From: DASUFH01 sp036274645
GTDB lineage: Bacteria > Acidobacteriota > Terriglobia > 20CM-2-55-15
Direction of reading: 5' to 3'
Length of the DNA: 10,414 bases
Assembly: GCA_036274645.1 (NCBI GenBank)
Contig: DASUFH010000463.1
Span: 1-10,414, forward strand
The notes below the pieces were generated by a model. The model saw only the letters and a program-made list of their open reading frames with translations. It did not search any database and was not told where the DNA came from. Positions 1 to 6,245 of the stretch are shown one piece after another (the first letter of the stretch is position 1; every line of letters starts with the position of its first letter). The translations under genes and the position numbers were made by a program.

Positions 1-1493
1 ACCGGAATCCGCCGGGCCTCGAAAGCATCGACATAGATGTCGACGTTGACCAGAGTCCGCATCAAGACCGCGACGCTTTTCCACGTTTCGATCTTCCCTG
101 CAGTCTTCCACCCCTCCAGCAATCGCGCCAGCGCCTCGGCGTCCATGACGCGGCCGTCGCGCGCTTTGACGCCCGCCGTTGCCACGATGTAGGTGATACC
201 CAGAAAGTCCCGGTTTGACGCCGGTTTCAAGACATCAGACTCGCTGAATTGAATCCGGTAGGAGGTGTCCGCGCCATCGGGAAGGGATTCTCTGCCCGCG
301 CCGTCCATCATGCTTCTCGAAAGACGGTTGGAAAACTCCACGATCGGCGCGGCCGACCGGTAGTTGTCCTGCAGATGTTCGTGCGCGCCTCCCTGAGCGA
401 TGACCGCCTTCATCATTCGCATGAATACCTGCAAACGGGCGCGGCGGAACCGGTAGATCGACTGTTTCGGATCACCGACGATGAACAGTTTGCCCGGCGT
501 AAACGCCCATTCGGACCGGGTGGCGTCGGGATCCGCGGTCAGCAGCCGGATGATTTCAGCCTGAACTTCGTCGGTATCCTGAAATTCGTCCACCAGCAAC
601 GCCCGGAACCGGCCATGGTAGTGGGCCCTGATCGCAGGAAAGTGTTTCAGCAGGTCGCGGACACCAATCAGCAGATCATCGAAGTCGAGCGCGTTGGCCG
701 CCCGCTTCCGCAGCCGAAAACTTTCCATGGATAGTCCGGTAAGTCGCGTCAGTTCGGCGGCGGGCCGCACTCCCGCAATGCGCCCGATGCGCGGAAGCAG
801 GGCCCTGGCGTCATCCCTTTTGCGCAGCGGATGATTTCGCGACTTCCGAGCCTCGACCTCGTCTGCCAGTTCCCCGATCGTTTCGAAGTCGGGACCGTAT
901 TTCTCCATTTCGGCAGCCAGCGACTCCTTAAGTAAATCTGCGGCAGCCTGTTGATCGTCGACACGGCCGGCAAGCCAGGCGCCGTCGTGACCGAGACTGT
1001 TCAGCCAGGTCGAGGCGCGGATGATGGTCTGGGTGAGTGTCTCCAATCCGAGATCGCCGAAGAGACGCGACGCTTCCGGAGCGCCCGAGCGGATCTCTTC
1101 CCGGATGGTTTCAACAACCGCTTCCCGCGCCAGGTCCAGAGCGCGCTGCTCGTCCAGGATCGTGAAGGAGGGATCGATTCCCATCTCCAGACCCCGCTCG
1201 CGCAACACGAGTCCGCAGAACCCGTGAATGGTCGATATCGGCGCGCCGGGCAGCGCGGCGAGAACGCGGATCCAGCGCGCTTTTTCGGCCGGAGGACTTT
1301 CGGAGATTCTTTCGTAGATGGCAGTCCGGATGCGGTCGCGCAACTCGGCGGCCGCTTTTTCCGTGAATGTAACCGCAACGATGGTGAATGGATCCGCGCC
1401 CTCAGCAAGCAGAGAAACGTAGCACTCGACAAGACGGCGGGTCTTTCCGGCGCCCGCGCTGGCAAGTACGACGGTGTTTTGAGTGAGGGCCAT
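1..1493 (-). CDS. RecB/AddA-type UvrD-family helicase, N-terminal part (runs off left edge)
   Basis: This is a superfamily 1A DNA helicase; 497 codons are visible. Relatives are the helicase-nuclease subunits RecB and AddA, which unwind double-strand ends for recombinational repair in the cytoplasm. Visible motifs in order are: Walker A ASAGAGKT at residues 11-18; motif Ia VTFTEKAAAELRDR at 41-54; STIHGFC at 87-93, typical of the RecB/AddA branch; LDFDDLL at 269-275; Walker B LLVDEFQDTD at 299-308; motif III GDPKQSIYRFR at 340-350; and NYRS at 377-380. No catalytic motif is missing in the visible part. Family members usually exceed 1000 residues, so helicase domain 2 and any C-terminal PD-(D/E)XK nuclease domain lie outside. 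The ATG at 1493-1491 puts Walker A ten residues from the N-terminus, as expected, but I see no good Shine-Dalgarno sequence. The gene follows the PFOR genes on the same strand across 147 bases containing a REP-like element, so it is probably a separate unit. Whether it is AddA, RecB or an orphan cannot be decided here. Confidence 0.92.
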   Translation of the reverse strand, partial: MALTQNTVVLASAGAGKTRRLVECYVSLLAEGADPFTIVAVTFTEKAAAELRDRIRTAIYERISESPPAEKARWIRVLAALPGAPISTIHGFCGLVLRERGLEMGIDPSFTILDEQRALDLAREAVVETIREEIRSGAPEASRLFGDLGLETLTQTIIRASTWLNSLGHDGAWLAGRVDDQQAAADLLKESLAAEMEKYGPDFETIGELADEVEARKSRNHPLRKRDDARALLPRIGRIAGVRPAAELTRLTGLSMESFRLRKRAANALDFDDLLIGVRDLLKHFPAIRAHYHGRFRALLVDEFQDTDEVQAEIIRLLTADPDATRSEWAFTPGKLFIVGDPKQSIYRFRRARLQVFMRMMKAVIAQGGAHEHLQDNYRSAAPIVEFSNRLSRSMMDGAGRESLPDGADTSYRIQFSESDVLKPASNRDFLGITYIVATAGVKARDGRVMDAEALARLLEGWKTAGKIETWKSVAVLMRTLVNVDIYVDAFEARRIP

Positions 1494-1514
1494 GGCAGCC
1501 GGAAATCCGATCAG

Positions 1515-1534
1515 CAAAAAAGGGACAGTCCCTT
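1515..1534 (-). terminator. Possible weak intrinsic terminator inside REP-like element
   Basis: Read on the minus strand, AAGGGA-CTG-TCCCTT forms a 6-bp stem with a 3-base loop followed directly by a run of T. It lies between the PFOR beta gene and the helicase gene, so it could reduce read-through. The stem is short, and it is also one arm of the REP-like pair, so the terminator role is an inference. Confidence 0.3.
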
Positions 1535-1606
1535 AATAATTCGCGGCGGAAACGATCTGGAATTCCTGAGCCATCACTCACGCGAACCACTAAGGGGCTG
1601 TCCCTT
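1520..1606. repeat. REP-like inverted repeat pair (GGGACAG type)
   Basis: Two 26-base units face each other at 1520-1545 and, on the opposite strand, 1606-1581. Both begin AAGGGACAG, continue with CCCTTA and end in TTCGCG; by eye they match at 22 of 26 positions. Each unit also contains its own small palindrome: AAGGGACAGTCCCTT on the left is perfect around its central base, and the right copy has one G-T wobble. The 35 bases between the arms show no coding sense. This layout is that of repetitive extragenic palindrome pairs, which elsewhere are mobilised by RAYT transposases; none is present in this window. A second element with the same GGGACAG head lies at 7659-7764. The elements might fold in mRNA and protect or terminate transcripts. 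Confidence 0.65.
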
Positions 1607-1640
1607 ATTTTCGGGAATCAACAATGAATCCCGGAAAGTC

Positions 1641-3233
1641 CTATTTGACTCCGGCCAGCTCCTGCAGGAGTCTCCAGTTTTCCAGGCGATCCTGACGCGC
1701 GGACATCAACACGTCGGAAGCGCGGCCGTCCTTGTCGAAGTGTTTCGCGAACCGGCCTTCGGTGCGCGCGAACGTGACGAAGTCGACCGGTTCCCCCGTT
1801 TTCGGATTGACGTACCAGTCTTCCTTCATGTTGGGATTGCCGTGCAGGCTCAGACGCTCCTTGAAGCGGCCTCCCTTGCGCGGATCGTAAATGAAAACCG
1901 GGAACGTTCGGGAGTCGGCCGCCAGTTTCGCCTGATGTTCGGCCATGTTGTCGGCGACGCCATGCTCGGGCTGGCAGGTCGTGAACACGTTGACGATCGC
2001 AGGTCCCGGGAACTGATTGGCCTCCATCACCGCCTTGTAGAAGTGATTCATGTGGGCGCAGGTGGTCTGGGCCACATAAATATCCTTGTGCATCATCGCG
2101 ATGTTGGCGATTTCTTTCCGGTTCTCCTTTTTTCCCTGGATCACCTTTCCGTGGAAGCTCATCTTGGCGTCCTGGCCACGGAATGAACCCGTCGACGTCT
2201 GACCGCCGGTGTTCGAGTAGACCTGCGTGTCGAGAACGAGGACTTTGATATCCATTCCCGAGGCGAACATTCGGGAGAGCGACTGGAAACCGATATCGAG
2301 CATCGCGCCGTCACCGCCCACCACCCACAGTCGCTTGTTGGACCATCCCAGCTGATCCCACCGCGCGCGCACACCCATGGCGTCGGCGGGCGCGTTTTCA
2401 AACAGCGAGTTTGTCCAGGAGACGACGTAGGGGTTGTACGGGTAGGTCGACGTATAAACTGTGTTGCATCCGGTTGCGGCGACGATGCCGATGTTCTCGC
2501 GACCGTAAACAAAGCCGGTGGCCGCCAGCATCATCCGCAGCGCGGTAGCTTCGCCGCAACCCATGCAGGAGCCGGCGCCGCCCACGTACAGAAGCGCGCG
2601 CTCCGCCAGCATCATGTCGGCGAGCGCTTTTTCGTTGATGAACTTTCCGGGGGTTTCCGGAACGGTCCGGTAAAAATTGAACGCGCTCTGGTACCACTTC
2701 AGGTTCTCATCGTTCTTCGCGACCATCTTCAGCGCGTTGTGATCGCCGCAGGCGTCCACGCATTCGGCGCAGCCTTTGCATTTCGTCGGATCGATGAAGA
2801 TTCCGAATTTGCCGCCACCCAGTCCTTTTTTCTCGAGCACGGTATGGTATTTCGTCGTGATACCCCACTGCTCGGACATCGACTGGCGTTCCGTTTCGTT
2901 GGTGATGTGGCTGAGCCGTTCTTCGAGCACCTGTGGCTCGACGACTTTTCCGAGAATCGCGGTGTCCGGACACTGGGTGACGCAGTCCATGCAGCCCACG
3001 CAGTTTTCCGTGATGAATTGCGGGATGTCGGGCGCGATATAGCTGAAATCCCGGAGGGCGCCGGTGCCGCCGGGAATGATGCTCCTGGCGACCTGATCAT
3101 CCGCCGCCAGGCCTTTTTCCGCCGTGCCATTGTTGTAGGCGCCGACGACGCGTTCATTGAAATCGGCGACGTCCACGACGTTGACGCGGAAGTCTTCGAT
3201 CATCTCCTCGAGGGGAACATCAATGCGTTCCAT
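1641..3233 (-). CDS. Split pyruvate:ferredoxin oxidoreductase, ferredoxin plus TPP-binding (beta) subunit
   Basis: This 530-residue protein matches the C-terminal half of one-chain PFOR (NifJ), which converts pyruvate and CoA to acetyl-CoA, CO2 and reduced ferredoxin. A two-cluster ferredoxin domain comes first: Cys78, 81, 84 and 88 (CVGCMDCVTQCP) and Cys152, 155, 158 and 162 (CKGCAECVDACG; the usual Pro after the last Cys is Gly). The beta domain follows. CMGCGE at 223-228, Cys256 in AATGCN and Cys420 in FTTCQPEHG correspond to the four ligands of the proximal 4Fe-4S cluster. GGDGAMLDIG at 307-316 binds Mg-TPP, and LDTQVYSNTGGQ at 334-345 is the family signature. All redox and TPP residues I can check are present. 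The first ATG in the frame would add six residues, but AAGGAG (3243-3238) sits inside that extension, four bases before the ATG at 3233, so I chose the latter. It is co-oriented with the alpha/gamma gene across a 114-base gap. Substrate specificity for pyruvate rather than another 2-oxoacid is inferred. Confidence 0.92.
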   Translation of the reverse strand: MERIDVPLEEMIEDFRVNVVDVADFNERVVGAYNNGTAEKGLAADDQVARSIIPGGTGALRDFSYIAPDIPQFITENCVGCMDCVTQCPDTAILGKVVEPQVLEERLSHITNETERQSMSEQWGITTKYHTVLEKKGLGGGKFGIFIDPTKCKGCAECVDACGDHNALKMVAKNDENLKWYQSAFNFYRTVPETPGKFINEKALADMMLAERALLYVGGAGSCMGCGEATALRMMLAATGFVYGRENIGIVAATGCNTVYTSTYPYNPYVVSWTNSLFENAPADAMGVRARWDQLGWSNKRLWVVGGDGAMLDIGFQSLSRMFASGMDIKVLVLDTQVYSNTGGQTSTGSFRGQDAKMSFHGKVIQGKKENRKEIANIAMMHKDIYVAQTTCAHMNHFYKAVMEANQFPGPAIVNVFTTCQPEHGVADNMAEHQAKLAADSRTFPVFIYDPRKGGRFKERLSLHGNPNMKEDWYVNPKTGEPVDFVTFARTEGRFAKHFDKDGRASDVLMSARQDRLENWRLLQELAGVK

Positions 3234-3280
3234 TTTGCTCCTTATATCCAATCCTGGCTGTGCCCGGGCGGACCTGCATT

Positions 3281-3333
3281 CAGCCAGCCGCGCGCCCGGT
3301 TTCCCGTTCGCCGCTGGCTGAGCCCTGCGGGCT
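3281..3333 (-). other. Hairpin-forming intercistronic segment between the PFOR genes
   Basis: The 114-base gap between the two PFOR genes contains an inverted repeat, CAGCCAGC (3281-3288) with GCTGGCTG (3313-3320), and a compact hairpin AGCCC-TGC-GGGCT (3321-3333). Neither is followed by a T run on the minus strand, so they do not look like terminators. They could be mRNA processing or stabilising structures that set the subunit ratio. The structures are visible in the sequence; the function is inferred. Confidence 0.4.
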
Positions 3334-3347
3334 GGCGTTGCAGCCGC

Positions 3348-5336
3348 TTACGAATTCTTTCCCAGCATGATTTCGCGCGGAACCTCGATGACTTCGCGAT
3401 AGCCCCGCGTAACCGCGTTCAAATTGTCGCGAACGACCCGTTCGCCGCGCTTGCCGAAATATTTCCGGAGAGACTTTTCCACGCCCTGAAAGAGCACTTC
3501 CTCGCTGATGGCGTGCTCCGACTGGAACGGCGTCACCCTCAGGAAGACCCCGAGCAGCACGATGCCCTGCATGCGCTGCTGCAAATCCGCCTGAGAGGAC
3601 ACGTCGCGCGCGATCTGTACGGTATCGAGAGCAAAGAGGCGGGTGTTCTTCTCGAGCATGAACTTGCGCGCCCAGGCCGGCACGGCGGCCCAGATCTCGG
3701 CGGGATTCGTTCGCTGGCTCTGAACGAAAACCATGCCGTTATCGGAAAGGCCGACCAGCGGATTTTCGAGGTTGAAGGCATTGACGTCGTTCAAGGGGAT
3801 GAATTCGACGTGTTCCAGTTCGGAGTGAACGCGGATGTGTTCCTTGGCGATGGTGAGATAGTAGGTCGTCGGCAGGCCCTTCTTTTCGGACCCGTATTTC
3901 GGATACGCCTGAACGTCCATGCCGAATACTTCGCCGGCGATGGTGGCGATGACCTTGTTGGTGGTTACCGAACCATATCCGCCGACCGAATGGCCGCGCA
4001 TCGAGAACGATCCGTTCGACCGTACGTCCGGATCCACTGGAACCGCCAGCGCCGTTTCATGCTTGATGCCCAGCGTGAAATAGGACCGCGGGCTCTGGCT
4101 GCGCATGTTTTCCACGACCGAGATGAAATCGCCTGCCCGCACATCGCGACTGCCCAGACCGGCGGCCCCACCAAAGAAACGCGGCATCTGCGCGACTTCC
4201 GGATATCCGGGTGTTCCGGCCATCGCGTCGGCAAAGGCGGCCTTGATTTCGCACAACTGAGGGTTGGACTGCATCATGGGGATGTCCAGCCGCTCCAGCA
4301 CTGAAATCGCGCGAACATGGCGCAGCGCTTCGACGACTTCAATGGAGGGGAACGGACGGAAGCACGTGATGTGCAGTAATCCGACCTTCACGCCATACTT
4401 ATCGCGGATATAGTCAACGGCGGCTTCGGCCGTCTCCATCATGCAGCCCGAACCGACCAGAGCATACTCCGCGTCTTCAAGACGATAGGGCATGACGACG
4501 TCATAACGGCGTCCGGTCATGCGGCCGAATTCGTCCATCACGGATTTCAATGTGGGCAGGACGCGATCGTAGTACCGGCGCTGGGAGATCTTGCCCTTCA
4601 TGTAGCTGTCCTGATTCTGTACGACGCCGCTCATCAGGGGGATTCGCGGGTCCATCAGGTTGCGAACCTTTTCCGAGGCATGCCCGACGAACAGCTTCAT
4701 GAATTCGGGCTCGCAGAGCCGCACGTTCTCGATCGTGTGCGTCGTGAGGAAGCCGTCCTGGACATTAAGAAATGGAGTCTCGCAATCTTCCGCGGTCCGG
4801 CGGGCAATCAGAGCCAGGTCGCCGGCTTCCTGCGCGTTTCGCGCATACAGCACACCCCAGCCGCAATCGGCCACACCAACAACGTCATCATGCCCGGCGT
4901 GAACGTTCAGCGAATGCGACGTCAGAGCGCGCGCCCCGATATGAAACACAATGGGCAGCCGTTTGCCGGCGATGGCGTAAAGCACTTCCTTCATCAGGAT
5001 CAATCCCTGGCCGGAAGTGAAGTTGGTAACACGCCCGCCGGCCACGGCAAACCCTTCACATGTGGTCGCGGCGCTATGTTCGGATTCGGGCTCAATGAAA
5101 GCGAGATCCTCACCCCAAAGATTCTTTTTGCCGTTCGCTACTTCGGCCTGATATCCGCCACCCATCGTCGTGGACGAGGTGATGGGATATGCGCAAGCGC
5201 CCTGAGTAATGTGAGTTTCGACCCAAACCACCATTCCAGCGCCATCCGCCGTGGTGGGAATGCCGGGATATGGAACCTTCTGCTCCTGGGACTTTCCCGA
5301 AACCTCAGTTACTGGGCCACCCACTGTCGTGCTCAT
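3348..5336 (-). CDS. Split pyruvate:ferredoxin oxidoreductase, alpha/gamma subunit
   Basis: This 662-residue protein matches the N-terminal half of PFOR. The pyrimidine-binding alpha domain spans about residues 30-280: YPITSST at 50-56, IEPESEHSAA at 81-90, FTSGQGL at 106-112, FHIGARAL at 131-138, and the stretch ending in DGFLTTH at 194-200. Thr53, Glu86 and Arg136 have the same mutual spacing as the active-site Thr31, Glu64 and Arg114 of Desulfovibrio africanus PFOR, as I recall that numbering. A core domain II follows, to about 415. The gamma-like domain runs from about 445 to 600: RGHSVGGYGSVTTNKVIATIA, then QAYPKYGSEKKGLPT. The YGxExxGxPT string resembles the separate PorG subunit of four-subunit enzymes. 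The start is well supported: AAGGAGG (5349-5343) lies six bases upstream. Lengths of 662 plus 530 add up to about one single-chain PFOR, with the break between the gamma-like and ferredoxin domains. It is the first gene after a probable promoter at 5412-5384. Enzymes of this family are oxygen-sensitive, which suggests anaerobic or microaerobic growth. Confidence 0.92.
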   Translation of the reverse strand: MSTTVGGPVTEVSGKSQEQKVPYPGIPTTADGAGMVVWVETHITQGACAYPITSSTTMGGGYQAEVANGKKNLWGEDLAFIEPESEHSAATTCEGFAVAGGRVTNFTSGQGLILMKEVLYAIAGKRLPIVFHIGARALTSHSLNVHAGHDDVVGVADCGWGVLYARNAQEAGDLALIARRTAEDCETPFLNVQDGFLTTHTIENVRLCEPEFMKLFVGHASEKVRNLMDPRIPLMSGVVQNQDSYMKGKISQRRYYDRVLPTLKSVMDEFGRMTGRRYDVVMPYRLEDAEYALVGSGCMMETAEAAVDYIRDKYGVKVGLLHITCFRPFPSIEVVEALRHVRAISVLERLDIPMMQSNPQLCEIKAAFADAMAGTPGYPEVAQMPRFFGGAAGLGSRDVRAGDFISVVENMRSQSPRSYFTLGIKHETALAVPVDPDVRSNGSFSMRGHSVGGYGSVTTNKVIATIAGEVFGMDVQAYPKYGSEKKGLPTTYYLTIAKEHIRVHSELEHVEFIPLNDVNAFNLENPLVGLSDNGMVFVQSQRTNPAEIWAAVPAWARKFMLEKNTRLFALDTVQIARDVSSQADLQQRMQGIVLLGVFLRVTPFQSEHAISEEVLFQGVEKSLRKYFGKRGERVVRDNLNAVTRGYREVIEVPREIMLGKNS

Positions 5337-5383
5337 TACGGGCCTCCTTCAACACAAATAAACGTGTAGCTTATCAGATCGTT

Positions 5384-5412
5384 GGTATGTTTTCAGCCGA
5401 CGATTTTGTCAA
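5384..5412 (-). promoter_or_regulatory. Probable sigma-70-type promoter for the PFOR genes
   Basis: On the minus strand a perfect -35 box TTGACA (5412-5407) is followed after 17 bases by CATACC (5389-5384), which matches the -10 consensus at three central positions. Transcription would start near 5377, giving a leader of about 40 bases that contains the strong AAGGAGG site. The perfect -35 and ideal spacing support the call; the weak -10 suggests an activator or a different sigma factor may be involved. Confidence 0.45.
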
Positions 5413-5423
5413 TATGTCGGGCG

Positions 5424-5446
5424 TTCCGATGCGATTTTCGTCGGAA
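5424..5446. promoter_or_regulatory. Palindrome upstream of the PFOR promoter, possible operator
   Basis: TTCCGA and TCGGAA are perfect 6-base inverted arms separated by 11 bases, centred roughly 23 bases upstream of the predicted -35 box. That position suits an activator or regulator site. A related pair, CCGAC and GTCGG, flanks the -35 region itself at about 5397-5420. I do not recognise a particular regulator family from the sequence. Confidence 0.35.
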
Positions 5447-5545
5447 TCGTCACAGGTTCTTACGAAAACGTGGAAATGTGGTTTTCAGGCGATGTGACAT
5501 TGGCCGACGCCCTTCCGGATCACAGCCGGCCAGACTCTTTCGGCG

Positions 5546-5587
5546 GACAAAAAGAAAGGCCGGCGCGTCCCCCCGAAAGCGCCGGCC
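5546..5587 (-). terminator. Intrinsic terminator for the lemA-TPM cluster
   Basis: Minus-strand reading gives GGCCGGCGC, a 12-base loop, then GCGCCGGCC, a perfect 9-bp all-GC stem (5587-5558), followed immediately by TTTCTTTTTG. On the plus strand the stem is followed only by CTTATT, so the minus orientation is favoured. It lies 210 bases past the stop of the last cluster gene and before the PFOR promoter, separating the two transcription units. Confidence 0.75.
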
Positions 5588-5767
5588 CTTATTCCGGCGC
5601 GTTTCCGACTCCCACCCCTCAACCCCCCCGAGAGCGCAGGACCCTTTTGAAACGCAAACCGGAAAATCGATTGCGCCTTTTGTATAGCAGAACGGGCGCC
5701 AATCTTGGACCTATTGTAGATAGCAACTTACCGCATTCTGCGCTCAGAAAATCCAAAATTGTGGATT

Positions 5768-5792
5768 CAAAATACGATTCCTCGAAGAATCG
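5768..5792 (-). terminator. Possible weak terminator just after the small TPM gene
   Basis: On the minus strand CGATTC-TTCGAG-GAATCG forms a 6-bp stem followed by TATTTTG, beginning only six bases after the stop codon at 5799. Stem GC content is low and the T run is broken, so it would be a partial terminator or an mRNA 3'-end structure upstream of the strong terminator at 5587-5546. Confidence 0.35.
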
Positions 5793-5798
5793 GAGAGG

Positions 5799-6245
5799 TC
5801 AGACTCCAAAGTCCACGTCGTTGGAGAGCTCATTGATATCACCTTCGGCGTCGTATGGGAAGTGAGTCCCCAGCTGCTCACCGATCGATTCGATGGCTCG
5901 CACCAATCCTTCGGTGAAATCGCTACGCCGGAAGTGCTCGGAGAGCTGGGCGGCGATCCGATTCCAGAACTCCTGACCTACGCGCTCGTGGATACCGACG
6001 TCCCCGAGCACCATGAAGCGGCGCCGGGCCGGCGCCACAAAGATCAGGATGCCGTTCCTGTCGCGCGTTTGGGCCACACCCAGTCGCGCGAAAGCGCGGT
6101 GAGCGGCTTTCTCCACATCGCCGAGAAAGAGACCCGATACGGAAACAACGATCTCGCCGGATGTCCGGCGTTCAGCGCGTTCGACGGCCTCACGTACACG
6201 CGTCTCGTCGACGGCCTTGATCAACTGCCCTTTCGTCATCACCAT
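5799..6245 (-). CDS. Small soluble TPM-domain protein
   Basis: This 148-residue protein belongs to the TPM superfamily (TLP18.3/Psb32/MOLO-1). Members have a thioredoxin-like or phosphatase-like fold and poorly known roles at or near membranes. Family features are an N-terminal helix, then RTSGEIVVSVSG at 27-38, an RDRNGILIFVAPARRRFMVLGDVGIHERV stretch at about 61-89, and FTEGLVRAIESIGEQL at 110-125. Unlike the neighbouring YgcG-like protein I see no signal peptide, membrane segment or glycine-rich tail, so it is probably cytoplasmic. Two starts are possible: ATG 6245, overlapping the upstream stop by seven bases, or ATG 6239, which shares one base with that stop (TGATG) and gives 146 residues. 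GGAGG lies twelve bases before the first. Either way translation is probably coupled to the upstream gene. A longer frame open to TTG 6317 would encode only an antisense-like arginine-rich extension and is unlikely. LemA, YgcG-like and a second TPM protein are found together in other bacteria. Confidence 0.85.
   Translation of the reverse strand: MVMTKGQLIKAVDETRVREAVERAERRTSGEIVVSVSGLFLGDVEKAAHRAFARLGVAQTRDRNGILIFVAPARRRFMVLGDVGIHERVGQEFWNRIAAQLSEHFRRSDFTEGLVRAIESIGEQLGTHFPYDAEGDINELSNDVDFGV

Larger units (their letters stand above)
5337..5798. other. Intergenic region of 462 bases: no gene, several signals
   Basis: Between the small TPM gene and the PFOR alpha/gamma gene I see no ORF with recognisable features. 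Going down the minus strand, the region holds a possible weak terminator (5792-5768), a strong GC-rich terminator (5587-5546), a 23-base palindrome (5446-5424), a probable promoter (5412-5384) and the PFOR ribosome binding site (5349-5343). The part from 5588 to 5767 is plain sequence apart from a short AATCC/GGATT inverted repeat near 5750-5766. Short plus-strand ORFs here lack any recognisable motif or ribosome binding site. Confidence 0.7.

Noticed and set aside
951..2186. A 411-codon plus-strand frame opposite the helicase and PFOR beta genes
   Set aside because: It is antisense to conserved motifs on both sides and spans a REP-like element; composition is rich in Arg and Gly without recognisable sequence.
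2739..4304. A 521-codon plus-strand open frame across the PFOR genes
   Set aside because: It is antisense to two strongly supported enzymes, crosses their gap, and its translation shows no domain or motif. Long antisense frames are expected in GC-rich coding DNA.
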